Of a stretch of DNA of 64,000 bases, positions 19,580 to 26,773 are shown one piece after another. This stretch comes from Pseudanabaena sp. ABRG5-3 (GTDB lineage Bacteria; Cyanobacteriota; Cyanobacteriia; Pseudanabaenales; Pseudanabaenaceae), in the NCBI RefSeq assembly GCF_003967015.1, contig NZ_AP017560.1:186001-250000 (forward strand), written 5' to 3'. Both the position numbers and the translations under genes were made by a program. The notes under the pieces were generated by a model that saw nothing but the letters and a program-made list of their open reading frames with translations, had not been told where the DNA came from and searched no databases. Within the stretch, counting starts at the first letter, position 1, and the number at the start of each line of letters is the position of its first letter.

Positions 19580-20635
19580 GTGTTAAATGGCAAAACTATC
19601 TTTAGCAAATACCTCAAACGCTTTTTAATTGCAGCGATCGCAATTTATCTTGCCTTTCGCTTGCGTCAGACCTTGCAATTATTACTGACCAGCTTATTTT
19701 TAGCTGGTGCAATTTCGCCAATCATCGAACAGATCACTAGCTTTCGGATCAATTTCCGTAACTGGCGCATTGGTTTAAATCGGGTCTGGGCAGTCGTACT
19801 ACTTTATTTAGTTTTATTAGTTGTTGTGGTGTTAGCGATCGCCCCCGCACCGCAAATCATTTTAGAACTTGGTCAATTTTTTATTAAGCTCCCCAGCTTA
19901 CTGGAACAAATCCAACTTCCTAAAGGCGGTCTCTTTAATCTCAGTCAAGAACAACTCAATCGCATTCTCCAAACTCAACCACTGATCGATCAAGCCCAAA
20001 ATTTTGGTAAGGAAATTGTTAGCCAGACCTTTGGGTTTACGCTGCAAATTTTTAATGCGATCGGCGTGGGCATTTTAAGTCTCTTGATTACAGCCTATAT
20101 GGTGATTAATTCCAGTAGTTTAATGCGACGATGTTTAAGCCCTTTTTCTAAAAGAGTTCGCCATGAAATCGAATTTCTGATTCCGCCCATTACCCGATGT
20201 CTCGGAGCCTATGTGGTCGGTCGCATCGGTACTTCGACTTTGCTGGGATTCTGTACTTACTTAACCCTCTCCCTATTTGGCATTCCCTATTCAGGAGCAT
20301 TAGGTTTATTAGTGGCGATCGCCAATCTTGTTCCCTATATCGGCGGCTTAGTTGCCCTAGGTGCGATGTTTATTGCCGCATGGGGTGTAGATTTTAATAA
20401 AGGAGCGATCGCTCTTTTTATCTGCTTTAGCCTGCAACAGATTGAAGCTTTTATTCTCCAACCTTGGCTTGTAGCCCCCTATCTCAACCTCGATCCCTTT
20501 GAACTTCTACTTTCTATTATTGTTGGTGCTGAGCTATTTGGAGTAGTCGGCGCAATCATCGCTCCACCGATCGCAGGTACGGGCAGAATACTCTTCAATC
20601 ACTTTGCTAGTCCTGTTACAGATTCGGAAGAATAA
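19580..20635 (+). CDS. AI-2E family permease (PerM/YdiK type)
   Basis: 351 residues with about seven membrane helices, including the family's FGIPYSGALGLLVAIANLVPYIGG and the C-terminal LLSIIVGAELFGVVGAIIAPPIAGTGRIL. The start is GTG 19580 (MLNGKTIF); no ATG is in frame nearby. Family members have been linked to autoinducer-2 or Na+/H+ export; the substrate here is unknown. Confidence 0.88.
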   Translation: MLNGKTIFSKYLKRFLIAAIAIYLAFRLRQTLQLLLTSLFLAGAISPIIEQITSFRINFRNWRIGLNRVWAVVLLYLVLLVVVVLAIAPAPQIILELGQFFIKLPSLLEQIQLPKGGLFNLSQEQLNRILQTQPLIDQAQNFGKEIVSQTFGFTLQIFNAIGVGILSLLITAYMVINSSSLMRRCLSPFSKRVRHEIEFLIPPITRCLGAYVVGRIGTSTLLGFCTYLTLSLFGIPYSGALGLLVAIANLVPYIGGLVALGAMFIAAWGVDFNKGAIALFICFSLQQIEAFILQPWLVAPYLNLDPFELLLSIIVGAELFGVVGAIIAPPIAGTGRILFNHFASPVTDSEE

Positions 20636-20657
20636 AAGGGCGCAAAGCGCCCTTTTA
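20633..20657. terminator. Hairpin overlapping the AI-2E stop codon, apex GC-AAA-GC
   Basis: AAAAGGGCGC (20634-20643) pairs with 20647-20656. The TAA stop of the upstream gene lies at its edge, and the convergent YCII gene ends at 20658, so one hairpin serves both genes. Confidence 0.75.
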
Positions 20658-20939
20658 CTAATAAACCTGAACCCATTCATGAACTTCATATTCTGTCCAA
20701 ATCCCATTTTGCCAGTAGGGATCGGCTTCTACTAGTTGCTTTGCAGAATCTAGGTCAGGAGCAGCATATACCGCAAATACTTTAGTGATATCTTGAGTTG
20801 GACCAATGGTTAATAACTTCCCTGCTTCGTACAAAGATTTCAGATTATCTAGATGTGCTTGACGAAAGGGAGCGCGTTTTTCGAGGACATTTTCGCAATA
20901 GCTGCCCCACACTACAAATTTCTTTAATTCGGTACTCAA
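20658..20939 (-). CDS. YCII-related protein
   Basis: 93 residues of the YCII dimeric alpha-beta barrel family: HLDNLKSLYEAGKLLTIGP in the middle and ADPYWQNGIWTEYEVHEW near the C-terminus. The His in QAHLDNL and the Asp in ADPY are the putative active-site pair of the family. The only start fitting the N-terminus is TTG (20939). Function unknown. Confidence 0.8.
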   Translation of the reverse strand: MSTELKKFVVWGSYCENVLEKRAPFRQAHLDNLKSLYEAGKLLTIGPTQDITKVFAVYAAPDLDSAKQLVEADPYWQNGIWTEYEVHEWVQVY

Positions 20940-20966
20940 TTTTCTAAAAATCCCAAAAAATAAATT

Positions 20967-21007
20967 AAATGATCAAAAAGACTGCTCAGCAGTCTTTTTG
21001 ATCATTT
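20967..21007. terminator. 20-bp near-continuous palindrome
   Basis: Arms 20967-20986 and 20988-21007 are exact complements around a single base. It lies between the YCII gene and a small membrane-protein gene, both on the minus strand. Confidence 0.7.
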
Positions 21008-21022
21008 ATTGATGATTTAATT

Positions 21023-21196
21023 TTAATTGAAAAACAAGCGATCAATGATCAAAGCAACAGCAGTTGCAAAGGCTGTTACGCCGATCGCTACAAATACATT
21101 TTGACCTTGACTCACACTAAAGCAAGCAACTGCGCCTGCACCCAAACCTGCTGTAACTGCCGCAACTACAGGATCTTTAGTTGATTTATTGTACAT
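21023..21196 (-). CDS. Small membrane protein, 57 residues
   Basis: ATG 21196 opens a 57-codon frame ending at TAA 21023: MYNKSTKDPVVAAVTAG, then a glycine/alanine-rich helix (GLGAGAVACFSVSQ) and a second helix (VFVAIGVTAFATAVALII), ending DRLFFN. Two membrane spans with a short polar turn are predicted. It contains a HIP1 site and is followed by the 20967-21007 terminator, which supports a real transcript. No family recognised. Confidence 0.6.
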   Translation of the reverse strand: MYNKSTKDPVVAAVTAGLGAGAVACFSVSQGQNVFVAIGVTAFATAVALIIDRLFFN

Positions 21197-21350
21197 TTTA
21201 TAAAATACCGACCGTTAGAAATTTTTTTATTAATGGCTAGCCTACAGCAGTCAACAAAATCCGTTGAGGGTTCTCAATAATTCTTCACCCTAATCTACAT
21301 ATCCACTACAATCTTTTTCTTAAATAGGAACTGTTCCTATCGCGGTAGAA

Positions 21351-21387
21351 GTAAGGATGAGCGACGCTTTGCACCGCTCATCCTTAC
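21351..21387. repeat. 13-bp palindrome with GC-TTT-GC apex
   Basis: GTAAGGATGAGCG (21351-21363) and its complement at 21375-21387 flank acGCTTTGCac. It lies 56 bp upstream of mntA. Confidence 0.6.
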
Positions 21388-21442
21388 CTATTCCTATCGC
21401 TTTTCAAGGTTGCTATGATGCAGTTATAGCTAACTAAAATAA

Positions 21443-21751
21443 ATGCAAATGAGTAATATTTTAAGGCGTAGTGAAGTATTAAGAATCATTGATGAGCATA
21501 AGGAAGAGTTGCAAAAACTGGGTGTGCGATCGCTTGATTTATTTGGCTCTGTCGCAAGGGATGAGGCGCATTTAGGTAGCGATGTCGATGTCTTAGTAGA
21601 TTTATCGCGCCCAACTGGGCTTTTTGGCTTCATCAAAATCAAGCTTTATCTTGAAGATATTCTGCACTGTGATGTTGACTTAGGTACTGTAGATTCCCTG
21701 CGCGAACATTTACGTGAACCAGTTTTAAAGGAGATTTTTCATGCCTTCTAG
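21443..21751 (+). CDS. mntA: MntA-type nucleotidyltransferase antitoxin
   Basis: 102 residues with a minimal nucleotidyltransferase fold: GSVARDEAHLGSDVDVLVD gives the GSX10DXD motif (Gly35, Ser36, Asp47, Asp49). In characterised MntA/HepT systems this enzyme AMPylates the HEPN toxin at a tyrosine and so inactivates it. Its end overlaps hepT by 11 bp, the usual translational coupling. A start at codon 3 (MSNILRR) is also possible. Confidence 0.92.
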   Translation: MQMSNILRRSEVLRIIDEHKEELQKLGVRSLDLFGSVARDEAHLGSDVDVLVDLSRPTGLFGFIKIKLYLEDILHCDVDLGTVDSLREHLREPVLKEIFHAF

Positions 21752-22088
21752 AGAGTGGCAATTACGAGTTCAAGATATTTTAAACTCAGCGATCGCCATC
21801 CAAGATCGTACCCAAGGCTATACCTACGAGCAATTTTGTAATGATGAAACTGTTAACAAAGCTACACTCTATGACTTTGTGATTATTGGCGAAGCTGCTA
21901 TTTATATTCCATCAACATTAAAAGAAAAGTATCCTGATATTCCATGGAGAATGATGGCTGATATGCGTAATGTAATGGCGCATGAATACTTTCAAATTAG
22001 ATTAAGAACTGTTTGGGAAGGCGTGGAAATGGATATTCCTCTTTTGATTGAACAGTTAAACGAGCTAATTAAGCATGAAAATTTGTAA
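21741..22088 (+). CDS. hepT: HepT-type HEPN RNase toxin
   Basis: 115 residues, all helical, DUF86/HepT family. The catalytic and modification motif RX4HXY is intact (Arg76, His81, Tyr83 in MRNVMAHEY). HEPN toxins of this class are RNases held in check by tri-AMPylation of the tyrosine. It is paired with mntA immediately upstream, so the module looks functional. It lies about 100 bp before the DGR operon. Confidence 0.92.
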   Translation: MPSREWQLRVQDILNSAIAIQDRTQGYTYEQFCNDETVNKATLYDFVIIGEAAIYIPSTLKEKYPDIPWRMMADMRNVMAHEYFQIRLRTVWEGVEMDIPLLIEQLNELIKHENL

Positions 22089-22185
22089 TAGTAATTTGGC
22101 GATCGCAATGCTAAAAAGCTTTAAAATGCTGTGTAATAATTGTGATGAAAAATGTATGATAAATGGCTAGAGTTTTACAAAATCT

Positions 22186-22566
22186 ATGTCTGAAGATGCT
22201 AGTTACGGGATGATTACGATCGCAGTTGAACCATATGAAGAAGAAACTCAATCTGTGGCAACTTCGGTGGTTAATCCAAGGGGTTGGGGCAAAGAAGCTC
22301 AGTCAGATAAAAACTTGGTTAAGCATGAAAAGACCTTGAGTGTTGAAGAACTCGAAGCAAAGATGTCGGGCTTTTTGCAGATGGTAGGACGGGTTTTTAG
22401 TAGTGCGGAAAAGGAGGCAAAAAAGACATCGGGAATGTGTTTGGATGAGATCGAGCTATCTGTGGAGATCGGTGCTGAGGGAGAAATCCGTTTAATCGGT
22501 AGTGGGGCTAAGGCTAGTGGCAAGAGTGCGATCAAGCTCAAGTTTAAGCGCGAGAAGGGAGCGTAA
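22186..22566 (+). CDS. Pepco-like domain protein (peptidase co-occurring)
   Basis: 126 residues. After a polar N-terminus it has the helix VEELEAKMSGFLQMVGRVFSSAE, then LDEIELSVEIGAEGEIRLIG and a final SAIKLKFKRE strand, matching the Pepco/Trypco1-type small domains that neighbour caspases and trypsins in predicted conflict systems. Only 5 bp separate it from the caspase gene, so the two are almost certainly co-translated. Likely an adaptor or regulator of the caspase; this is inference from context. Confidence 0.72.
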   Translation: MSEDASYGMITIAVEPYEEETQSVATSVVNPRGWGKEAQSDKNLVKHEKTLSVEELEAKMSGFLQMVGRVFSSAEKEAKKTSGMCLDEIELSVEIGAEGEIRLIGSGAKASGKSAIKLKFKREKGA

Positions 22567-22571
22567 AGTTT

Positions 22572-24266
22572 GTGGCGAATTGGGCGATCGCGATCGGGGT
22601 AAATCAATATGAGTTTTTGCATCCTTTGAAGTATGCGAAAAGTGATGCGCTGCATATTTGTCAGTTTTTAGAAAATGAGGCAAAGTTCGATCGCATTTTC
22701 TATTTTTCGGATGATTCGCCCGATCTCGATGGCAAGACGACCAAGCCTTTTCGCAACAATTTGCTAAAGGTATTCAAGGAGCTTTTTGCTCAGCCATTTC
22801 TCCATGAAAGTGACAATTTTTGGTTCTTTTTTGCGGGGCATGGCATTTTGGAGGATGGGATCGATTATCTGATGCCGAGTGATGGCGATCCTGATAATGT
22901 TGCGAATACAGGGATTGCGGTTAATCAAGTAATCCAAAATCTGCGCGGCAGTGGTGCGGGAAATGTCATTTTGGCGCTAGATGCCTGTCGCAATCAGGTG
23001 CGGCGAAATGGGACTACGCGATCGGGTGAGGGGATTGGGCGCGAAACTGAGCGAGAAGCCAAAATTGCGGATGTGATTAGTATTGCGGCTTGCAGTCCGT
23101 CGGAGTATTCCTATGAGGTGGATGAACTGCAACATGGGGCGTTTACCTATGCTTTGGTGGAGGGGTTGGGTGTGCAGGGTCGTTGTGCAACGGCGGCGAA
23201 GTTGAATAGTTATTTGAAGTATCGCGTTCCTGAGTTGGCGAAGACTAGGCAAACGCCGCGCATGATGCTCGATCCGCAAGAAAAGGGTCATTTGATTTTG
23301 ATGCCGAAGTATGCGGATAAGTTCGATCTAGAACCGCTCAAGAAGGATGCTTTTAAGGCGCATCGCAACAAAAATCTTGATATGGCAAGGCGTTTGTGGA
23401 TGCAGGTTTTGGCGGTGGATGGGACGGATTATGAGGCGATTACAGAGATCGAAGGTTTGGCGGTGGAGCGTTATCTTGGCGGATCGCCACAAGTAACGTC
23501 TAATCCTGCTGTTGGGACTAGGAATCGCAATGTAAATAAATCGCCAGAATCCAATCCATTAATTCTTGACCTTGGAAATGGCATCACCTTAGATCTAGTA
23601 CTTGTCCCTGCGGGAAGTTTTGCTATGGGTGAGCATCAGGTAACTTTAAAAGAATTTCTAATTGGCAAATATGCGGTGACTAATGTTCAATGGCAAGCGG
23701 TGATGAAAACTAAAGGATCGGCAAATAAAGACAAAAAATTTCAAGGCGACTTGCAGCCTGTTGTCGGTGTGTCTTGGCATGAGGCTAGAGCCTTTTGTCA
23801 GAAGCTGTCGCAACAGACAGGACGAGCGGTAAGACTACCCACCGAAGCTGAATGGGAATATGCGGCAAGGGGATCTAATCAAAGCAAAGGTTATGAGTAT
23901 TCAGGTAGCAATAATCTCGATGAAGTGGGATGGTACGACAAGAACTCTGGCAGTAATACGCATCCTGTGGGGCAGAAAAAGGCTAATGAGCTTGGTATTT
24001 ATGACATGAGTGGCAATGTGTGGGAATGGTGCTTAGATGAGTGGCATGATAGCTATGCTGACAAGCCAGAAAAATTAAAAAGTAACGGTAACGAAGCTTG
24101 GGGCGATCTCAATATAAATGATAATGATAATCGTTCTCGCCTGCTGCGCGGCGGTTCTTGGGGCAACAGCGCGTGGGGCTGTCGTTCGGCGGATCGCAAC
24201 TGGAACTTCGCGCGTGGTCAGAACGTTCAGTTTGGTTTTCGGGTTCTTCTCGTTTCTTCTTCGTGA
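22572..24266 (+). CDS. Caspase-like protease fused to an FGE-sulfatase/C-type-lectin-fold domain; DGR target
   Basis: A 564-residue protein starting at GTG 22572. Residues 1-245 are a peptidase C14 (metacaspase/ortho-caspase) domain with the catalytic His90 in FFFAGHG and Cys139 in LALDACRNQ. A helical linker follows (~250-325). Residues ~328-564 are an FGE-sulfatase (C-type-lectin-like) domain: VPAGSFAMGEHQVTL, KYAVTNVQWQAV, RLPTEAEWEYAARG, YDMSGNVWEW, and the closing LLRGGSW...GFRV. The last 42 residues are encoded by the variable repeat, whose ten altered residues (531, 533, 535, 536, 541, 544, 546, 549, 552, 554) fall on the predicted ligand face. Likely a ligand-triggered protease with a diversifiable binding site. 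Confidence 0.93.
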   Translation: MANWAIAIGVNQYEFLHPLKYAKSDALHICQFLENEAKFDRIFYFSDDSPDLDGKTTKPFRNNLLKVFKELFAQPFLHESDNFWFFFAGHGILEDGIDYLMPSDGDPDNVANTGIAVNQVIQNLRGSGAGNVILALDACRNQVRRNGTTRSGEGIGRETEREAKIADVISIAACSPSEYSYEVDELQHGAFTYALVEGLGVQGRCATAAKLNSYLKYRVPELAKTRQTPRMMLDPQEKGHLILMPKYADKFDLEPLKKDAFKAHRNKNLDMARRLWMQVLAVDGTDYEAITEIEGLAVERYLGGSPQVTSNPAVGTRNRNVNKSPESNPLILDLGNGITLDLVLVPAGSFAMGEHQVTLKEFLIGKYAVTNVQWQAVMKTKGSANKDKKFQGDLQPVVGVSWHEARAFCQKLSQQTGRAVRLPTEAEWEYAARGSNQSKGYEYSGSNNLDEVGWYDKNSGSNTHPVGQKKANELGIYDMSGNVWEWCLDEWHDSYADKPEKLKSNGNEAWGDLNINDNDNRSRLLRGGSWGNSAWGCRSADRNWNFARGQNVQFGFRVLLVSSS

Positions 24267-24267
24267 G
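24140..24267 (+). repeat. DGR variable repeat (VR)
   Basis: 128 bp, matching the template repeat at 24435-24562 (offset 295) everywhere except 16 positions, each of which is A in the template. Nine template A's became G and... by direct count all changes are A-to-G or A-to-T, with none to C. The region spans the last 41 codons of the caspase-FGE gene including its TGA. The 3' 34 bp (from GGTTTTCGGG) has no template A before the final GTGAG and is identical in both copies, as expected for the homing-initiation end. Confidence 0.96.
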
Positions 24268-24434
24268 GACTTCGTTTACCCTTTGCTCTTTTTCCCTCTT
24301 GCCCTTTATCTTTTCCCATTTCGCCTTTGGCGATCAAAATTTTTTTAATAGACCATTACCGCTTACACTACAAATAACTATCCTTGTTTACAATTCTTAG
24401 AAATTGTGGCACATAGCTTGGGATCGAGTTACAA

Positions 24435-24562
24435 CCTGCTGCGCGGCGGTTCTTGGAACAACAACGCGAGGAACTGTCGTTCGGCGAATCGCAACAGGAA
24501 CAACGCGCGTAATCAGAACAATCAAATTGGTTTTCGGGTTCTTCTCGTTTCTTCTTCGTGAG
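24435..24562 (+). repeat. DGR template repeat (TR)
   Basis: 128-bp template lying between the target gene and avd. It is rich in AAC/AAT codons when read in the target frame (eleven Asn codons plus two AGG), the standard design that gives the widest amino-acid range on adenine mutagenesis without creating stops. 28 adenines lie in the mutable core and 16 of them differ in the VR. It is transcribed in the same direction as all neighbours. No ribosome binding site or useful start is present, so it is RNA only. Confidence 0.96.
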
Positions 24563-24729
24563 TACTCTCTATCATCAGAATTAATGTAAGTGATTGCATC
24601 AAGCGTATACAGAGAGTCCAGACTCCTTTCCAGTGACGCAGGTGACTGTTTCCAAACATAAAACCGAGTCAGTTAGTTTAGTAGGTATACCGAAACCCTA
24701 GCTGATTCACCTAAACTTTTACATCCCCA
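24563..24729 (+). ncRNA. DGR RNA spacer between TR and avd, structured
   Basis: The 167 bp after the TR hold no gene. Known DGRs use RNA that continues from the TR into downstream sequence to prime cDNA synthesis, so this stretch probably belongs to the functional RNA. A visible helix is GAGTCAGTTAG (24666-24676) with CTAGCTGATTC (24698-24708): 11 pairs including two G-U. GAGTC-CA-GACTC near 24630 is a second short stem. Confidence 0.55.
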
Positions 24730-25110
24730 ATGCCCGAACTCTCGATCATCCAAAAAACCTACGACCTCATCAAATGGTACGTCCCCATCCTCAATCGCTT
24801 ACCCAAACAGCATAAATTTCAACTAGGCAACCGTACCGTTGATACTCTCTACAACATTCTCGAAGGCTTAATCGAGGCTAAATATTCCCAACACAAACAA
24901 GCCAAAATCGAATCTCTCAATATTTCCCTAGACATCCTCCGTTACCAAACTCGCTTATTATTTGACTTTGCACAACTATCTACAGAACGCTATGAACATG
25001 TCAGCAAACTCATAACCGAAATCGGCTGTGAACTGGGTGGGTGGCTCAAGCAATTAACAAAAACTCATGAAGCGACACGGAAACCTTTACTCGCAAATCA
25101 TCAGCTTTGA
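24730..25110 (+). CDS. avd: DGR accessory variability determinant (Avd-like four-helix-bundle protein)
   Basis: 126 residues, helical, with the Avd pattern: [21 protein letters not shown] at the N-terminus, [14 protein letters not shown], and [12 protein letters not shown] near the C-terminus. Avd forms a pentameric barrel that binds the reverse transcriptase and the template RNA and is essential for mutagenic homing in characterised DGRs. It overlaps the RT gene by 44 bp. Confidence 0.93.
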   Translation: MPELSIIQKTYDLIKWYVPILNRLPKQHKFQLGNRTVDTLYNILEGLIEAKYSQHKQAKIESLNISLDILRYQTRLLFDFAQLSTERYEHVSKLITEIGCELGGWLKQLTKTHEATRKPLLANHQL

Positions 25111-26152
25111 AAACCTACTCCTTGCCGCTAAAAAAGCACAAAAAGGTAAACGTTACCGTGACAACGTACTTGCCTTTAATTTCCATCTAGAATCAGAACT
25201 CCTGCAACTGCAAACCGAACTTCTCGATCAAACCTATCACCCTCAAGGCTATCGTACCTTTCAAATTCACGAACCCAAGCCAAGATTGATATCAGCAGCA
25301 CCCTATCGAGACAGAGTCGTTCATCATGCTCTCTGCAATATCATTGTCCCCCTGATAGAATCTAGCTTTATTCCTGATTCCTATTCTAATCGCATTGGCT
25401 ACGGGACACACAGAGCTATCAGACGCTTTACTCACTTTGTGAGATCTAGTGAATATGTGCTGCAATGCGACATCCAGAAATATTTCCCTAGTATCGATCG
25501 CGAAATCCTGAAAAATATTCTGCGTCAAAAAATTAAATGTCCACAAACCATCTGGCTAATTGACCTAATCATCGACAATAGCAACGACCAAATTCCCGTT
25601 TTTGATTACTTTACAGGTGATGATCTCCTCACTCCCATCACTCGCCACCGAGGGCTACCCATAGGCAACCTCACCAGCCAATTTTTTGCCAACCTCTATC
25701 TCAATAACTTCGATCACTTTGTCAAAGAAGACTTAAAAATCAAGAAATATATTCGATACGTTGATGACTTTGCCTTTTTTGGCAGCGATCTCCTAGAGCT
25801 TTCTCAAGTTCGCCATTCTATCGAAAATTATCTGGGAGCACTTCGCCTCAAAATCCATCCCATCAAAAGCCAAATATTTGAAACGAAGCAAGGCGCTAAC
25901 TTTCTTGGCTTTCGCATATTTCCCACCCATATTCGTGTTCGTAACAATAACCTTCGTCTCGCCAGAAATAGAATTCATCGTCTCAATCAAGATGTTCAAA
26001 TTGGGAAAATATCCACACCTCAAGCTAACCTTTCTTTGGAAAGTTGGTTTGCCCATCTTGCACATGGCGATACATGGAAACTACGATCAAATATACTATT
26101 ATCATCGCTCTGCTTAGGAAAACATCATGACTCAAGCGATCGCCCCTCCTGA
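25067..26152 (+). CDS. DGR-type reverse transcriptase
   Basis: 361 residues. RT motifs are in order: [17 protein letters not shown] (RT2), [13 protein letters not shown] with the first catalytic Asp135, [18 protein letters not shown] (residues 196 on), and [10 protein letters not shown] with the YVDD box at 231-234. The [10 protein letters not shown] version of motif 4, in place of the QGxxxSP of most RTs, is the signature of DGR enzymes and is linked to adenine-specific misincorporation. The start overlaps avd by 44 bp, so the two are translationally coupled. All catalytic residues are present, so the element appears active. Confidence 0.96.
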   Translation: MKRHGNLYSQIISFENLLLAAKKAQKGKRYRDNVLAFNFHLESELLQLQTELLDQTYHPQGYRTFQIHEPKPRLISAAPYRDRVVHHALCNIIVPLIESSFIPDSYSNRIGYGTHRAIRRFTHFVRSSEYVLQCDIQKYFPSIDREILKNILRQKIKCPQTIWLIDLIIDNSNDQIPVFDYFTGDDLLTPITRHRGLPIGNLTSQFFANLYLNNFDHFVKEDLKIKKYIRYVDDFAFFGSDLLELSQVRHSIENYLGALRLKIHPIKSQIFETKQGANFLGFRIFPTHIRVRNNNLRLARNRIHRLNQDVQIGKISTPQANLSLESWFAHLAHGDTWKLRSNILLSSLCLGKHHDSSDRPS

Positions 26153-26723
26153 TCTCTCCAATAATGCGCCAGAAGACAAACTGCTCTGGACTAGTGCTGA
26201 CCTAGAGCTATTACCTGACAACGGCAACCGTTATGAAATTATTGATGGAGAACTTTACGTGACGAGAGCGCCTCACTGGAAACATCAAGACACTTGCATT
26301 AATTTCTGTGTTGAGTTAAAAGCATGGTCAACAAAAACAGGATTAGGATATGTGTCTATGGGTGCAGGCGTAATTTTTGGCAATAAGGATGATGTGATTC
26401 CTGATGTAGTGTGGGTTAGCAAAGAAAAATATGAAGCTTTGATTGATCAATCTGGACATTTACTAGGTGCGCCTGATCTGGCGATCGAGGTACTATCGAC
26501 GGGAACTGATAATGAAAAGCGCGATCGCGAAGTTAAGTTAAAGCTCTATTCATCACAGGGCGTATTGGAATATTGGATCGCTGATTGGCGAGAAAAGAAA
26601 CTTCAAGTCTATCGCCGCGAAAATGGAGTTCTCAAATTAGCAATGACTCTATTTGTGACTGACACGCTCACTTCCCCATTATTACCAGAATTTGCTTGTC
26701 CCCTATCGCAGATTTTTGAATAA
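26127..26723 (+). CDS. Uma2 family putative endonuclease
   Basis: 198 residues, DUF820/Uma2 with a PD-(D/E)XK-like core: [35 protein letters not shown] and the following [17 protein letters not shown]. It overlaps the RT gene by 26 bp and could be co-transcribed with the DGR. The family is hugely expanded in cyanobacteria, usually without functional link to neighbours, so a DGR role should not be assumed. Confidence 0.88.
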   Translation: MTQAIAPPDLSNNAPEDKLLWTSADLELLPDNGNRYEIIDGELYVTRAPHWKHQDTCINFCVELKAWSTKTGLGYVSMGAGVIFGNKDDVIPDVVWVSKEKYEALIDQSGHLLGAPDLAIEVLSTGTDNEKRDREVKLKLYSSQGVLEYWIADWREKKLQVYRRENGVLKLAMTLFVTDTLTSPLLPEFACPLSQIFE

Positions 26724-26755
26724 AGCAAAAGAGTCGCTTCGCGACTCTTTTGCTT
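26723..26755. terminator. 15-bp hairpin, apex GC-TTC-GC, closing the DGR region
   Basis: Arms 26723-26737 and 26741-26755 are perfect complements between convergent uma2 and a radical SAM gene. Confidence 0.85.
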
Positions 26756-26773
26756 ACGTTGAGATAGCGATCG

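Noticed and set aside
24404-24589. Open frames across the template repeat and the target's end
   Set aside because: They are out-of-frame readings of VR and TR, with no start signals; the TR works as RNA.
26127-26723. Uma2 nuclease as a component of the DGR
   Set aside because: It overlaps the RT gene, but Uma2 genes are abundant and scattered in cyanobacteria; no functional link is visible.
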